Shown piece after piece: positions 1 to 6,748 of a stretch of DNA of 24,796 nt. The DNA comes from a virus. A program made the translations under genes and the position numbers. The notes below the pieces were generated by a model. The model did not search any database. It was not told the DNA's origin and saw only the letters and a list, made by a program, of their open reading frames with translations. The stretch spans positions 1 through 24,796 of IMG/VR virus record IMGVR_UViG_3300037088_000789; one strand, 5' to 3'. Each line of letters starts with the position of its first letter. Positions within the stretch are counted from its first letter, which is position 1.

Positions 1-117
1 TTCACACCGATTCGTGGTATCATGACACGTTACGCAAAGAAAATGGTATTGAACAGATACTATGGAAGAATCTTCTGCGATGGTCTTCAGACCTTCGGAA
101 TTGGTGACTTACAGTAA
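1..117 (+). CDS. C-terminal fragment of a virion protein (possibly major capsid protein)
   Basis: The reading frame is open from base 1 and stops with TAA at 115-117, giving the last 38 residues of a protein whose start lies outside the window. The fragment is basic and aromatic (for example RYAKKMVLNRYYGRIF) and ends FGIGDLQ. It is followed at once by a strong terminator and lies upstream of neck-gene candidates, which is where a T4-like phage would carry its major capsid gene. That placement is the main reason for the capsid guess; the residues alone do not prove it. It could be any abundant late structural protein. Confidence 0.5.
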   Translation, partial: FTPIRGIMTRYAKKMVLNRYYGRIFCDGLQTFGIGDLQ

Positions 118-139
118 TCAATAGATAGATAAAAGAAAA

Positions 140-164
140 GGTGATCGATAGGTCACCTTTTTTT
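140..164 (+). terminator. Rho-independent terminator after the first structural gene
   Basis: The arms GGTGATC (140-146) and GGTCACC (151-157) form a 7-bp stem with one T-G wobble and a GATA loop, followed by seven T (158-164). A purine-rich A run precedes it. It lies 23 nt after the stop at 117 and just before the GTATTTAT element at 176, so it separates two late transcription units. Confidence 0.9.
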
Positions 165-175
165 GTTTCCTATTA

Positions 176-183
176 GTATTTAT
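176..183 (+). promoter_or_regulatory. GTATTTAT late-promoter-like element
   Basis: The octamer GTATTTAT, preceded by TTA, ends 18 nt before the ATG at 202 and points toward it. It is one of ten copies in this window placed upstream of a gene in the same orientation. The variable distance to the start codon argues for a promoter rather than a ribosome-binding site. Confidence 0.65.
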
Positions 184-201
184 GTGAGTAACTGTAATAA
201 A

Positions 202-645
202 ATGAAAAAATTAGTAATTATTATCTTGTTGTTTTTTGGATTTGTTGGAATCAGTGCTCAATCAGCCAATAAAAGTATGAAAGAAGATTTAGGTACTTGG
301 GATAAAGCAATATCTCCAGTAAATAAAATTAGTATATCTTCGTATGTTACAAAACAAAAAATTGTAATTGATGTAGCTCAAAAAAAGAATGATACTCAAC
401 CAATATATCATTATGAATTAATTCTAAAAAGTAATTCAATATATAATGATCAACTTACGAAGACATGGATATTTGGAACAAAAGTATTTGTGGATAATAA
501 AGAAGCAACAATTTCACAATCACCAGATGGTTTTACGGCAATAATTAATACAGAACCAACAGTAATTTTTAGATATGATAGCAGCTTGGATACAATTAAT
601 ATTAAAATCACTTGGCAAAGTTCTAAATATTTTCAAGGCAGGTGA
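202..645 (+). CDS. Exported protein with signal peptide, unknown function
   Basis: The 147-aa protein begins MKKLVIIILLFFGFVGISAQ, a classic Sec signal peptide with a lysine pair, a hydrophobic core and a likely cleavage site after SAQ (residue 20). There is no cysteine at the cleavage site, so it is not a lipoprotein. The mature part looks beta-rich, with alternating hydrophobic residues and no recognised motif. I chose ATG 202 over an upstream in-frame ATG at 163 because the signal peptide starts there and the late-promoter-like element (176-183) lies between the two. The gene is probably expressed late and its product acts in the periplasm or envelope. A role in lysis is possible because a membrane protein gene overlaps its end, but this is inference. 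Confidence 0.75.
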   Translation: MKKLVIIILLFFGFVGISAQSANKSMKEDLGTWDKAISPVNKISISSYVTKQKIVIDVAQKKNDTQPIYHYELILKSNSIYNDQLTKTWIFGTKVFVDNKEATISQSPDGFTAIINTEPTVIFRYDSSLDTINIKITWQSSKYFQGR

Positions 646-1024
646 CTGGTTAAAAAATAAATGGAAAAATAAACACAAACCGATGGGATTAAGACAAATT
701 AGCGGAAGCACTCAGATTGTATTTACAGTAAAAACATTCATTGCATTTATTGGCACATTATTAGGATTATTTTATGGCTTCTATCAACTTGTAGTAGTTC
801 CAAGAATGAACACTACTGATGCTATGATTGTAGAGCAAAAAGATCAAAATAAAACTACAGCAGCAGAACTTATTAAGATTAATACCTCAATAGGTACTTT
901 AACTGGTACACTCCAAGTGCTTGTACAAGAGAAAACTACTGGTCAGCCAGTGGGTAATAGTGGTGGTTCATTTGGTGGTAATAATCAACGAAATAATAGT
1001 GATACAACTACTGTACATCACTAA
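575..1024 (+). CDS. Single-span membrane protein overlapping the exported-protein gene
   Basis: The 149-aa frame starts at ATG 575 and overlaps the previous gene by 71 nt in another frame; the only other in-frame ATG is at 683 (113 aa). Residues 1-35 would form a basic amphipathic segment, about residues 48-76 form one hydrophobic helix (FTVKTFIAFIGTLLGLFYGF), residues 80-120 are polar and helical, and the end is Gly/Asn/Thr-rich. This topology fits a phage envelope or lysis protein, but no holin or spanin signature is clear. The gene shares the late unit starting at 176 and ends in a 4-nt convergent overlap with the next gene. Which start is used is uncertain. Confidence 0.6.
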   Translation: MIAAWIQLILKSLGKVLNIFKAGDWLKNKWKNKHKPMGLRQISGSTQIVFTVKTFIAFIGTLLGLFYGFYQLVVVPRMNTTDAMIVEQKDQNKTTAAELIKINTSIGTLTGTLQVLVQEKTTGQPVGNSGGSFGGNNQRNNSDTTTVHH

Positions 1025-1335
1025 TCTTCTTCTTTTATTTTAATGGCTTTAAACACAGTAAAAACTTTTGCAAGGTCTTCTTGCACTATAAGTCTTTTCT
1101 CCATTTGATCATACACAGATGTTATGATTGCTTGAAGCTGGGTTAAATCAGTATCCATTGAACGCATGTCTTCAGAAACATTAACCCAAATAAAACCATT
1201 TTTAATATCAGCGTTTACCATGTCTTTTGCGCTTGGCTTAAACTGACCAGTGACAATGATCGATTCTCTTAACGGGTCAAATGTTATAAGAATTCTTCGA
1301 TCTTTTTTTCCTTCAATTTTTATAATCCATTCCAT
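1021..1335 (-). CDS. Hypothetical protein (104 aa)
   Basis: A 104-aa acidic protein with an N-terminal beta-rich half (MEWIIKIEGKKDRRILITFD) and a helical C-terminal half from about residue 58 (DTDLTQLQAIITSVYDQMEKRLIVQ). I do not recognise the family. It is the last gene of the minus-strand block 1021-4395, lies 3 nt after the SLOG-family gene, and its stop codon overlaps the stop of the opposing membrane-protein gene by 4 nt with no terminator between them. Being co-transcribed with a helicase suggests early or middle expression. Confidence 0.65.
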   Translation of the reverse strand: MEWIIKIEGKKDRRILITFDPLRESIIVTGQFKPSAKDMVNADIKNGFIWVNVSEDMRSMDTDLTQLQAIITSVYDQMEKRLIVQEDLAKVFTVFKAIKIKEED

Positions 1336-1338
1336 AGT

Positions 1339-1692
1339 TTACATCGTATAATTACAAATTCTTATTTTTAAATTATATTTATTTGCTAAATTAATCATAT
1401 GTTCAGTCCCTTTGCTATTGCCATTCCAAAAAGCAATTAATGCATCACCATATTTTGCCATTTCTTCATTTCTGACATATCCAGCAGACTTACCAAGTTT
1501 TTTCCAGTCAGCAGGAAATCTTTTAATCCGATAACCCTTTTCAATACCATATCTTTCGCCTAAATGATCAGCACCTTTGGCAGTACCGCTAACAATTTCA
1601 ATATCTGTTTGATTTTGTAATACATGATCACAGTAACTACGAAGTATTTCATAGTCATCAAAATCTCTACTGCCAGCTATTATTACTTTCAT
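1339..1692 (-). CDS. SLOG-superfamily (DUF2493/YspA-like) nucleotide-binding protein
   Basis: The 117-aa protein has the hallmarks of the DUF2493 branch of the SLOG fold. These are a first strand with GSRDF (residues 7-11), the loop SGTAKGAD (35-42) followed by GERYG, FPADW (59-63) with the conserved GKSAGYVRNEEMA segment, and ALIAFWNGNSKGTEHM (84-99). Family members are predicted to bind or process nucleotide-derived ligands; the exact substrate is unknown. The start ATG overlaps the stop of the upstream gene (ATGA, 1689-1692), indicating translational coupling. In a phage early block it could act in nucleotide salvage or in sensing or sequestering a nucleotide signal; both are inference. 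Confidence 0.85.
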   Translation of the reverse strand: MKVIIAGSRDFDDYEILRSYCDHVLQNQTDIEIVSGTAKGADHLGERYGIEKGYRIKRFPADWKKLGKSAGYVRNEEMAKYGDALIAFWNGNSKGTEHMINLANKYNLKIRICNYTM

Positions 1693-2162
1693 TTTTCAGG
1701 GTATAACCTATCAAACCATTCTTTTACATTTTCATCAGGGTCACCATTATCGCTTAAATGAAAAGCATACCTCTTAATAATTACTATTACTTCTGCTCTG
1801 GTAAATGTCTCATTTTCTGGTATTCTTTGGCATGCATCCGCTTGAAACATTGCTGCCATGTTTACATCAGGATTTCCAGTTAAACCATCCAGTACTCCTG
1901 ATTCTTCCCAGCGTTTTCTTGTTTCTTCTCTTACTTCACGAAGTTGTTCTATGCCATTAACTGGTTTTTCAACATTTTCTTCGTAACCCTTAAGTATTTT
2001 CAGCTTTTCAGCTTTCAACTTTCTTATCTGTTTTTCAAGTTCTTCTTCTTGTCTGATCATATCGCCAGCACAAAGTTCGCTGCCGTAGATTTCTGAAGCT
2101 GATCTATGATGTTCTATCATTTTAGCTAATTCTTTTTCAAGTTGTTCAATAGTCTTTTCCAT
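1689..2162 (-). CDS. Coiled-coil hypothetical protein (157 aa)
   Basis: The N-terminal half (residues 1-65) is rich in Glu, Lys and Leu with heptad-like spacing, predicting a coiled coil. The C-terminal half (about 85-157) is more globular and ends in a segment with aromatic and acidic residues (FHLSDNGDPDENVKEWFDRL). I recognise no family. It overlaps the SLOG gene by 4 nt and overlaps the small basic ORF 2126-2266 by 37 nt at its start. It belongs to the same minus-strand block as the helicase and is probably made early. Confidence 0.65.
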   Translation of the reverse strand: MEKTIEQLEKELAKMIEHHRSASEIYGSELCAGDMIRQEEELEKQIRKLKAEKLKILKGYEENVEKPVNGIEQLREVREETRKRWEESGVLDGLTGNPDVNMAAMFQADACQRIPENETFTRAEVIVIIKRYAFHLSDNGDPDENVKEWFDRLYPEK

Positions 2163-2266
2163 CGTTTTTTCTTTAATTTTACTCCTTTTAATCTTTTTCG
2201 TTCTCGTTTTGAACGATAAGTATTTGTTTTATCTGCTTCTTCAATATCTATTCTTCGTCTGTCCAT
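2126..2266 (-). CDS. Small, very basic protein candidate (46 aa)
   Basis: An uninterrupted frame runs from ATG 2264-2266 to TAG 2126-2128, bridging the only sizeable gap in this block. It overlaps the end of the helicase gene by 19 nt and the start of the coiled-coil gene by 37 nt, as other neighbours here do. The product begins MDRRRIDIEEADK and then becomes extremely basic (RSKRERKRLKGVKLKKKRWK), suggesting nucleic-acid binding. AT-rich DNA can produce lysine-rich frames by chance, so this stays a candidate. Its position downstream of a helicase makes a DNA-binding role plausible. Confidence 0.45.
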   Translation of the reverse strand: MDRRRIDIEEADKTNTYRSKRERKRLKGVKLKKKRWKRLLNNLKKN

Positions 2267-3732
2267 GTACGATCATAAATTAATTCTAATTTTGCTCTTG
2301 TTATTGCAACATAATGTAAATTTTGCTCTTGAATCCATTGCCAACCCTTTACATTTTTCATTGGTAATAAGTCAGGACGTATTATAAATACTCTGTTTGC
2401 TTCCAAACCTTTGATTTTATGTACTGTACTAAGGACAATGCCTTGAATTTCGTCAGTAAATATGGATTTAATACTTGCTTTAAGATCGGTAATGTTGACA
2501 GCAAGTTGTGCTAAAAACAATAATGTTCTTACTTTATCTTCAAGTGCCGAGTATCCGCTATGTTCATATGGATTTAAGATGCCATCAGCTTTCAAATCTC
2601 TTTTAAAACTTGCCAATTCTGCTTCCCAAAATTTAACCAGTTTTTCAAGGCTATCAATTTTGCCAATTAATTCAATTAGATGTAGTCCAATATCAGAACC
2701 TTTTATAATTGCCTTTTTCTTCTGTGTCAAAAATTCGAAGAATAGCTTCACCAGAGGCATTGTTGTTCTACAAAGGATAAAGTCACCACTATATGCTTCT
2801 GTAAGTACGCTACCGTCTCTTACGACCCCTTCAGGGGCATCAGGAAGTGCTTTGATATCTGGTACGATCTTTTGTGCTTCTTTTATTACGTTTTGAGAAC
2901 ATCTGAATGAAACAGATAATGGAAGCACCTTTGTATTTGGAAACTTTTCGAACCATTCGAACGATTTTTCATCTGCAGCATTGAATCCGTAGATGCCTTG
3001 AAAGAAATCACCAACACTTATAAGTCTGCCAGTGATTTTTTTACTCATTCTGTCTTTTTTTAAGACTTTTTCAACGATTTTTATCTGGCAACGGTTTAAA
3101 TCTTGTACTTCATCAACAAAAACATAGTCTTGTGGAAAAAACCAAATACTGTTATCGATTGCAGGTAAATAAATCATGTCAGTATAATCATAAGTATTTC
3201 TATCAATACTCATTTCATCCAAAACCTTTAATACACGCTTAATGTCTTTGGGTTTATTGAGATTAACATCATATCTGTCGGCAACATAAGGTATAAATTC
3301 AGGTTTTACGGTTAAAGATAGTCTACAAAGATTGGCAAGTTTCTTAATTGAATTAAGATAAACGTATATTTCTTCTTCGTCTCTAAATTCTTCTTCTAAC
3401 TCCCATGATTTTGCTTTCTTTTGTATGATTTTATCTGCTTTGAATTCGTCAAACTCAATTTTATCACCATATTTTCTCTTTATTGCAGCATTACCAATAC
3501 CATATGTCGTATAACAACGCACGTAATCAGGTAATTTTGTCTTAAGTTCTTCTTGAATATGTTTATTGAATGCAAGAAATGTTATTGCTTTATCTTTTGG
3601 AAGCAATTTAACGGCTTCAACTATGGTTGTAGTCTTGCCTGTACCTGCGTATGCCCTGATTAATATATTTTCAGGACGTTTTTTTGTGAATAAAAAAATT
3701 TTTTCCTGTTCTTCAGTTGGTCTATGATTCAT
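2248..3732 (-). CDS. UvrD/PcrA-like superfamily 1 DNA helicase
   Basis: The 494-aa protein carries the ordered SF1 motifs. Q-motif-like PTEEQ is at residues 5-9 and Walker A AGTGKTT at 29-35 (Lys33). Walker B DEVQD is at 207-211, motif III GDFFQGIYGF at 241-250 and motif IV SFRCS at 275-279. Motif V STVHKIKGLE is at 435-444 and motif VI YVAITRAK at 474-481. It would unwind DNA 3'-5' using ATP. At 494 aa it is shorter than cellular UvrD (about 720 aa), consistent with reduced accessory domains and similar to compact phage helicases. It likely works in phage replication, recombination or repair. It overlaps the CxxCxxCC gene by 11 nt and heads toward the small downstream genes. Confidence 0.92.
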   Translation of the reverse strand: MNHRPTEEQEKIFLFTKKRPENILIRAYAGTGKTTTIVEAVKLLPKDKAITFLAFNKHIQEELKTKLPDYVRCYTTYGIGNAAIKRKYGDKIEFDEFKADKIIQKKAKSWELEEEFRDEEEIYVYLNSIKKLANLCRLSLTVKPEFIPYVADRYDVNLNKPKDIKRVLKVLDEMSIDRNTYDYTDMIYLPAIDNSIWFFPQDYVFVDEVQDLNRCQIKIVEKVLKKDRMSKKITGRLISVGDFFQGIYGFNAADEKSFEWFEKFPNTKVLPLSVSFRCSQNVIKEAQKIVPDIKALPDAPEGVVRDGSVLTEAYSGDFILCRTTMPLVKLFFEFLTQKKKAIIKGSDIGLHLIELIGKIDSLEKLVKFWEAELASFKRDLKADGILNPYEHSGYSALEDKVRTLLFLAQLAVNITDLKASIKSIFTDEIQGIVLSTVHKIKGLEANRVFIIRPDLLPMKNVKGWQWIQEQNLHYVAITRAKLELIYDRTWTDEE

Positions 3733-3934
3733 AATTCTCGCAAAAATATTGTTTACATCTATATGGTTTATCTTCTTGGATGCTACATTTGTTGTCTTTT
3801 AAATAAGGGCATTGGTCAGTCCAGATATATTCGCCATATACAATCAAACCTTGAAATAAGGATTTTTCGTACTCGCTTGTTAATTTTAATAACCAATGTT
3901 TTTTACAACATTTACCGCAACCTATACAATTCAT
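3722..3934 (-). CDS. YkgJ/UPF0153-like cysteine-cluster protein
   Basis: The 70-aa protein has eight cysteines in the YkgJ/UPF0153 pattern. CxxCxxCC is formed by Cys3, Cys6, Cys9 and Cys10, followed by QCPYL (Cys42), KCSI (Cys50) and KPYRCKQYFC (Cys60 and Cys65). Such clusters bind zinc or an iron-sulfur centre; the biochemical role of the family is not established. At 70 aa it is a minimal version of the domain. It is translationally packed, overlapping the next upstream gene by 4 nt and the helicase by 11 nt, so it probably shares their expression. A DNA-metabolism partner role for the helicase is possible but unproven. Confidence 0.82.
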   Translation of the reverse strand: MNCIGCGKCCKKHWLLKLTSEYEKSLFQGLIVYGEYIWTDQCPYLKDNKCSIQEDKPYRCKQYFCENYES

Positions 3935-4395
3935 GATACGTCAACCCAATTTTCGTTAGTATTACCACCTTGTAATTCGAAGATTTTATTTTCATTTCTT
4001 ACAAAAACTCTTAATCCTTCTTCACGCAAATATAGTCTTTCTCCTTCAAGAATACCAGTAGTTGCTAAACTATCTCTTTCTTCGAGTGTGTCAACAGCTA
4101 CATAGTATGATCTACCCATTACCATTTCAGTGTCGCCATATGCTTTCATTGTATTCCAGAGCAATTCTGCCATTTGATCGCCAACCTGTCCGAGTAAACG
4201 AACGGTTATATCGATTGTTTTTGCTGCTTCTTCGTCAAATTCTTTACTCCTGCGATTATAAACGTTTTGTAAAACATATCTTGCAATTTCAATTGCAAAA
4301 AATTTGTCTTCTGGTTTGTCATTGTAGCTTAGTGGTAATCCAATACAGGGTCTGCCGTGTTCATTTAAATTAATTTCGTAGTCAATTGTATGCAT
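3931..4395 (-). CDS. Conserved-looking phage protein of unknown function (154 aa)
   Basis: This is the first gene of the minus-strand block. The N-terminal part (residues 1-95) includes CIGLPLSYNDKPEDKFFAIE and a helical stretch ending QMAELLWNTMKAYGD. The C-terminal part (about 97-154) holds a beta-rich segment, AVDTLEERDSL followed by RLYLREEGLRVFVRNENKIFEL, like short modules found in some phage virion proteins. I cannot assign a function. A good host-type promoter (4431-4461) lies upstream, giving a leader of about 30 nt. The virion-like module and an early-type promoter pull in different directions, so its timing is open. Confidence 0.7.
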   Translation of the reverse strand: MHTIDYEINLNEHGRPCIGLPLSYNDKPEDKFFAIEIARYVLQNVYNRRSKEFDEEAAKTIDITVRLLGQVGDQMAELLWNTMKAYGDTEMVMGRSYYVAVDTLEERDSLATTGILEGERLYLREEGLRVFVRNENKIFELQGGNTNENWVDVS

Positions 4396-4410
4396 AATAG
4401 TTCTATTAAA

Positions 4411-4418
4411 GTATTTAT
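4411..4418 (+). promoter_or_regulatory. GTATTTAT late-promoter-like element
   Basis: GTATTTAT preceded by TAAA ends 27 nt before the ATG at 4446. It lies immediately downstream of the divergent host-type promoter, so the two promoters overlap functionally. A near-match on the other strand (TTATTTAT, 4420-4427) makes the site look partly palindromic. Confidence 0.65.
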
Positions 4419-4430
4419 GATAAATAACTA

Positions 4431-4461
4431 CAAATATATATCATTATGGCGTTAATTACAA
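4431..4461 (-). promoter_or_regulatory. Bacteroidota-type promoter for the 1021-4395 block
   Basis: Read on the minus strand, TTG (4459-4461) is followed by a 20-nt spacer and TATATTTG (4431-4438), an exact match to the Bacteroidota -7 element TAnnTTTG. Transcription would begin near 4425, about 30 nt before the ATG at 4395. The -33 part and most of the spacer lie inside the start of the divergent gene at 4446. Confidence 0.65.
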
Positions 4462-5564
4462 CAGTTGAAAAAAATAAATTATATCTGCGTATAAAAACCA
4501 TGATGGGTTTTCCACGTAGACCATTCGAATTAGAGGATGAACAGTTAGATTCACTGCTTGAAGTAGGCATTGAAGACTACTCTGCAGCAGTAAATAACTG
4601 GTTAATTCAACAGCAATGGATTGGACTGGAGGGTTTAAACCTTGAAAACAGCGATTTTCTTAGTGCTTTTACTACGAAATCAAATAGTTACATGGAGTCA
4701 TTTACCTATGCTTATTCTAAACAGGTAGGTCTTGGCACAAATGCACCTGCAAAAGCAGGATGGGAGCTAAAGCGTGACTTTATAATTACTGAAGCAAGTA
4801 CACAACATTATATTATACCTAAGAATAGAGAGGTTAATGAAGTATTGTGGGAAACTCCGCCTGAGATTGACGGTGGATTGGTAGACCCGTTTGCATTGAA
4901 TGCATGGTCACCGGGGATGGTCGGTTGGTCTTATCTTGGTCGTCCAGCTATGTATGTTCAGCCAACATTTTCAACATTACTTGCTGCACAGGATAGAAGA
5001 ATGAAACAAAGAGTTCTTCAATCAATTTTAACATATAGAATAACTGGTATGGAGTCGGGTGAAAAAATATTACACCTTTATCCTGTACCGGGTGATCGTC
5101 ACGAGATCAGTGGAGTATGGGGTAAGCATTATGCTGGCAGAAAAGTATGGTATTGGTATTATGATACTAATCATGATGGTAGAGATAAATGTCTTGAAGA
5201 AAATAATGATATTGTTAAATTACCGTCAGATGCTCCGACAAAAGTATTGCAATGGGATAGACTTAATGACGTTGCACGTCAGCAAATAAGAGACTTGCTT
5301 CTCGCACAGGTAAAAATGGTTATCGGTGGTATGAGAGGATTTTATAGTGGTGAACTTGGTGTAACTGACAAACAATTGACTATGGATTATCGTCATTTAC
5401 TTGATGAAGGTCAAAAATTAAAAGATGATACTTTGAAAATGTTATTAGATCAGTTGACTTACTTCAGTCAGGAAAACATGACAAAGATTCGTGCAGATAT
5501 TGCTGAAAACGTTAACAGAGAACGTGGATATCAACCACCTATGTTCCCAATTATATCAATTTAA
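4446..5564 (+). CDS. Neck protein candidate (T4 gp13-like)
   Basis: The 372-aa protein opens with a helical segment, LYLRIKTMMGFPRRPFELEDEQLDSLLEVGIEDY. This fits the N-terminal pattern of phage neck or head-completion proteins: hydrophobic helix, Gly-Pro turn, then 'deQld..le.al..y'. The central part contains aromatic beta-rich segments, and the C-terminal part (about residues 270-350) is a long helical region. Its adjacency to a gp14-like gene, and the gp15-like gene further on, supports a neck role joining head and tail. T4 gp13 is about 309 aa, so this is longer. The identification rests on weak sequence resemblance plus gene order. Late expression is indicated by the element at 4411-4418. 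Confidence 0.55.
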   Translation: MALITTVEKNKLYLRIKTMMGFPRRPFELEDEQLDSLLEVGIEDYSAAVNNWLIQQQWIGLEGLNLENSDFLSAFTTKSNSYMESFTYAYSKQVGLGTNAPAKAGWELKRDFIITEASTQHYIIPKNREVNEVLWETPPEIDGGLVDPFALNAWSPGMVGWSYLGRPAMYVQPTFSTLLAAQDRRMKQRVLQSILTYRITGMESGEKILHLYPVPGDRHEISGVWGKHYAGRKVWYWYYDTNHDGRDKCLEENNDIVKLPSDAPTKVLQWDRLNDVARQQIRDLLLAQVKMVIGGMRGFYSGELGVTDKQLTMDYRHLLDEGQKLKDDTLKMLLDQLTYFSQENMTKIRADIAENVNRERGYQPPMFPIISI

Positions 5565-5565
5565 T

Positions 5566-5877
5566 ATGAAAACAGATAATAGACAACGACTTTTTGAAGT
5601 TATGGAAATGCTCAATCCAGAAATGGATAATAGCTGGGCAGTATTTAGAATATCACAAGGTAAAAAATGCTTCGTCACTTCAATTGAAAATGGCAGTATT
5701 CATATTTGTGACTATGCAAAAAAATATTCAGACTCTGAAGTAATTAAATTACCTTTAGAACAAGCAAAAAAAATTGTAATGGATAATTATAGTTTTTATA
5801 GTACTCTGGGAATTGTGAATAATAAAGGTGTTCAATTAGGTTTGGGTAAATACGATAAAGTTTGGCAAAGAATTTAA
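5566..5877 (+). CDS. Hypothetical protein between neck genes (103 aa)
   Basis: I place the start at ATG 5566, one base after the stop of the preceding gene (5564); a longer reading from 5491 would overlap that gene by 74 nt and is less likely. The protein is mixed alpha/beta with no known motif (for example SWAVFRISQGKKCFVTSIENG). It lies 2 nt before the next start, so the three genes form one late operon. It may be a minor structural or assembly protein, judged only from its position. Confidence 0.65.
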   Translation: MKTDNRQRLFEVMEMLNPEMDNSWAVFRISQGKKCFVTSIENGSIHICDYAKKYSDSEVIKLPLEQAKKIVMDNYSFYSTLGIVNNKGVQLGLGKYDKVWQRI

Positions 5878-5879
5878 TT

Positions 5880-6437
5880 ATGAAAAAGAAAAAAGATTTA
5901 GAAGATATTCAGACTGACAGATATGGCATGTTCATGACTGACAATTCATTTGAACTTGATATTATGTATGGTAGAAATTATCTGCAGACAGATAACGTTA
6001 ATACCGTTATTATACATAGAATTAATGTCATTGAATCAAAGTCACATGTTCTATATGGTCAGGCAAAACCAAAAGATAAAAAATATCTTCCACCTGTTAA
6101 AATAAATGTAATGCCAAATATCGAAGAAGGCAAGCAGGAAAACTATGGCGGAAATCCGGGTGGTATTGCTCGTGATGATACAGGACCGATCAGTTTTGGA
6201 GTATATCTTAAAGAACTTGAAGAAAAAAAAATAACAATTAGTCGTGGTGATATTGTTGAATACAATTTTTCTGGTGAAAAAAAGAGATATTATGAAGTTG
6301 AAAATGCTAATAATGTAACTGATGAAACTAAAAAAAGTATTGGTGGTTTTAAACCTTACTGGAAACGTGTTACTGGTGTGCCTGTGAAGGAAGACGTTAC
6401 TCCATACTTAAGTGAAACAAAAGGAGAAGCTAAATAA
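5880..6437 (+). CDS. Neck protein candidate (T4 gp14-like)
   Basis: The 185-aa protein has features reminiscent of gp14-type neck proteins. An early segment reads NTVIIHRINVIESKSHVLYG (the 'D.iYGE'-like region). A middle segment contains ISFGVYLKELEEKKITISRGDIVEYN, followed by KRYYEVENANNV, matching the 'GD.i.y......fEi..v' pattern. Together with the gp13-like gene two positions upstream, this suggests a head-tail connector component. T4 gp14 is about 256 aa, so this would be a compact version. I chose ATG 5880 because it follows the upstream stop by 2 nt; an in-frame ATG at 5862 would overlap. The family call is tentative. Confidence 0.5.
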   Translation: MKKKKDLEDIQTDRYGMFMTDNSFELDIMYGRNYLQTDNVNTVIIHRINVIESKSHVLYGQAKPKDKKYLPPVKINVMPNIEEGKQENYGGNPGGIARDDTGPISFGVYLKELEEKKITISRGDIVEYNFSGEKKRYYEVENANNVTDETKKSIGGFKPYWKRVTGVPVKEDVTPYLSETKGEAK

Positions 6438-6475
6438 AATTTACTATGAACAGTGAGTATTCTCATTATTTTTCA

Positions 6476-6483
6476 GTATTTAT
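6476..6483 (+). promoter_or_regulatory. GTATTTAT late-promoter-like element
   Basis: GTATTTAT preceded by TTTCA ends 34 nt before the ATG at 6518. It lies between the gp14-like gene and a 50-aa gene, giving the small gene its own likely promoter. Confidence 0.6.
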
Positions 6484-6517
6484 ATAAAAATAATATTAAA
6501 AACTAAAAAATACGGCT

Positions 6518-6670
6518 ATGAAATTAAATCAAACAACCTACAGACTTTGGCTTAGAACAGATATCAATCAGACTGGCTATGCAAACGGACCTGCAATTCT
6601 TGCAGCTATTGCAGCTATCGCAGCATTGGATTTGGCATCACAGAAAAATCCAATTGACAAACAGGACTAA
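6518..6670 (+). CDS. Small late protein (50 aa)
   Basis: A 50-aa frame from ATG 6518 to TAA 6668-6670 begins MKLNQTTYRLWLRTDINQTG and has a hydrophobic Ala/Ile-rich stretch near residues 25-42 (PAILAAIAAIAALDLASQ), then a polar tail. The unit is self-contained, with a late-promoter-like element 34 nt upstream and a strong terminator about 45 nt downstream. That framing makes it much more likely to be real than its length alone suggests. The hydrophobic stretch is short and rich in alanine, so it could be a weak membrane segment or a packed helix. Function unknown; a small virion or lysis-related peptide is possible. Confidence 0.7.
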   Translation: MKLNQTTYRLWLRTDINQTGYANGPAILAAIAAIAALDLASQKNPIDKQD

Positions 6671-6713
6671 TTCTAAGAATTAAAACATAAATAATTTATG
6701 CTTGTTATGATAT

Positions 6714-6741
6714 AAAAAGGGGTCGTAATCGACTCTTTTTT
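6714..6741. terminator. Bidirectional terminator between convergent units
   Basis: AAAAAGGGGTCG (6714-6725), loop TAAT, and CGACTCTTTTTT (6730-6741) form a long hairpin with two G-T wobbles, with an A run on one side and a T run on the other. It serves the 50-aa gene on the plus strand and the large minus-strand block ending at 6749. Confidence 0.88.
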
Positions 6742-6748
6742 GTATTTT

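Noticed and set aside
575-645. Programmed frameshift joining the exported and membrane proteins.
   Set aside because: No slippery heptamer is seen in the overlap, and fusing a signal-peptide protein to this membrane protein makes little sense; simple overlap is preferred.
2384-2391. An extra GTATTTAT (minus strand) inside the helicase gene.
   Set aside because: It is within coding sequence, more than 100 nt from any downstream start; about this many chance copies are expected in AT-rich DNA.
2462-2896. 144-aa open frame antisense to the helicase.
   Set aside because: Helicase motifs are on the other strand; the antisense translation is Ser/Leu-rich with no recognisable features.
3741-3748. 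A TATTTTTG -7-like box just before the helicase ATG.
   Set aside because: No TTG at the expected 19-21 nt upstream; the helicase is overlapped by its upstream gene and is likely co-transcribed.
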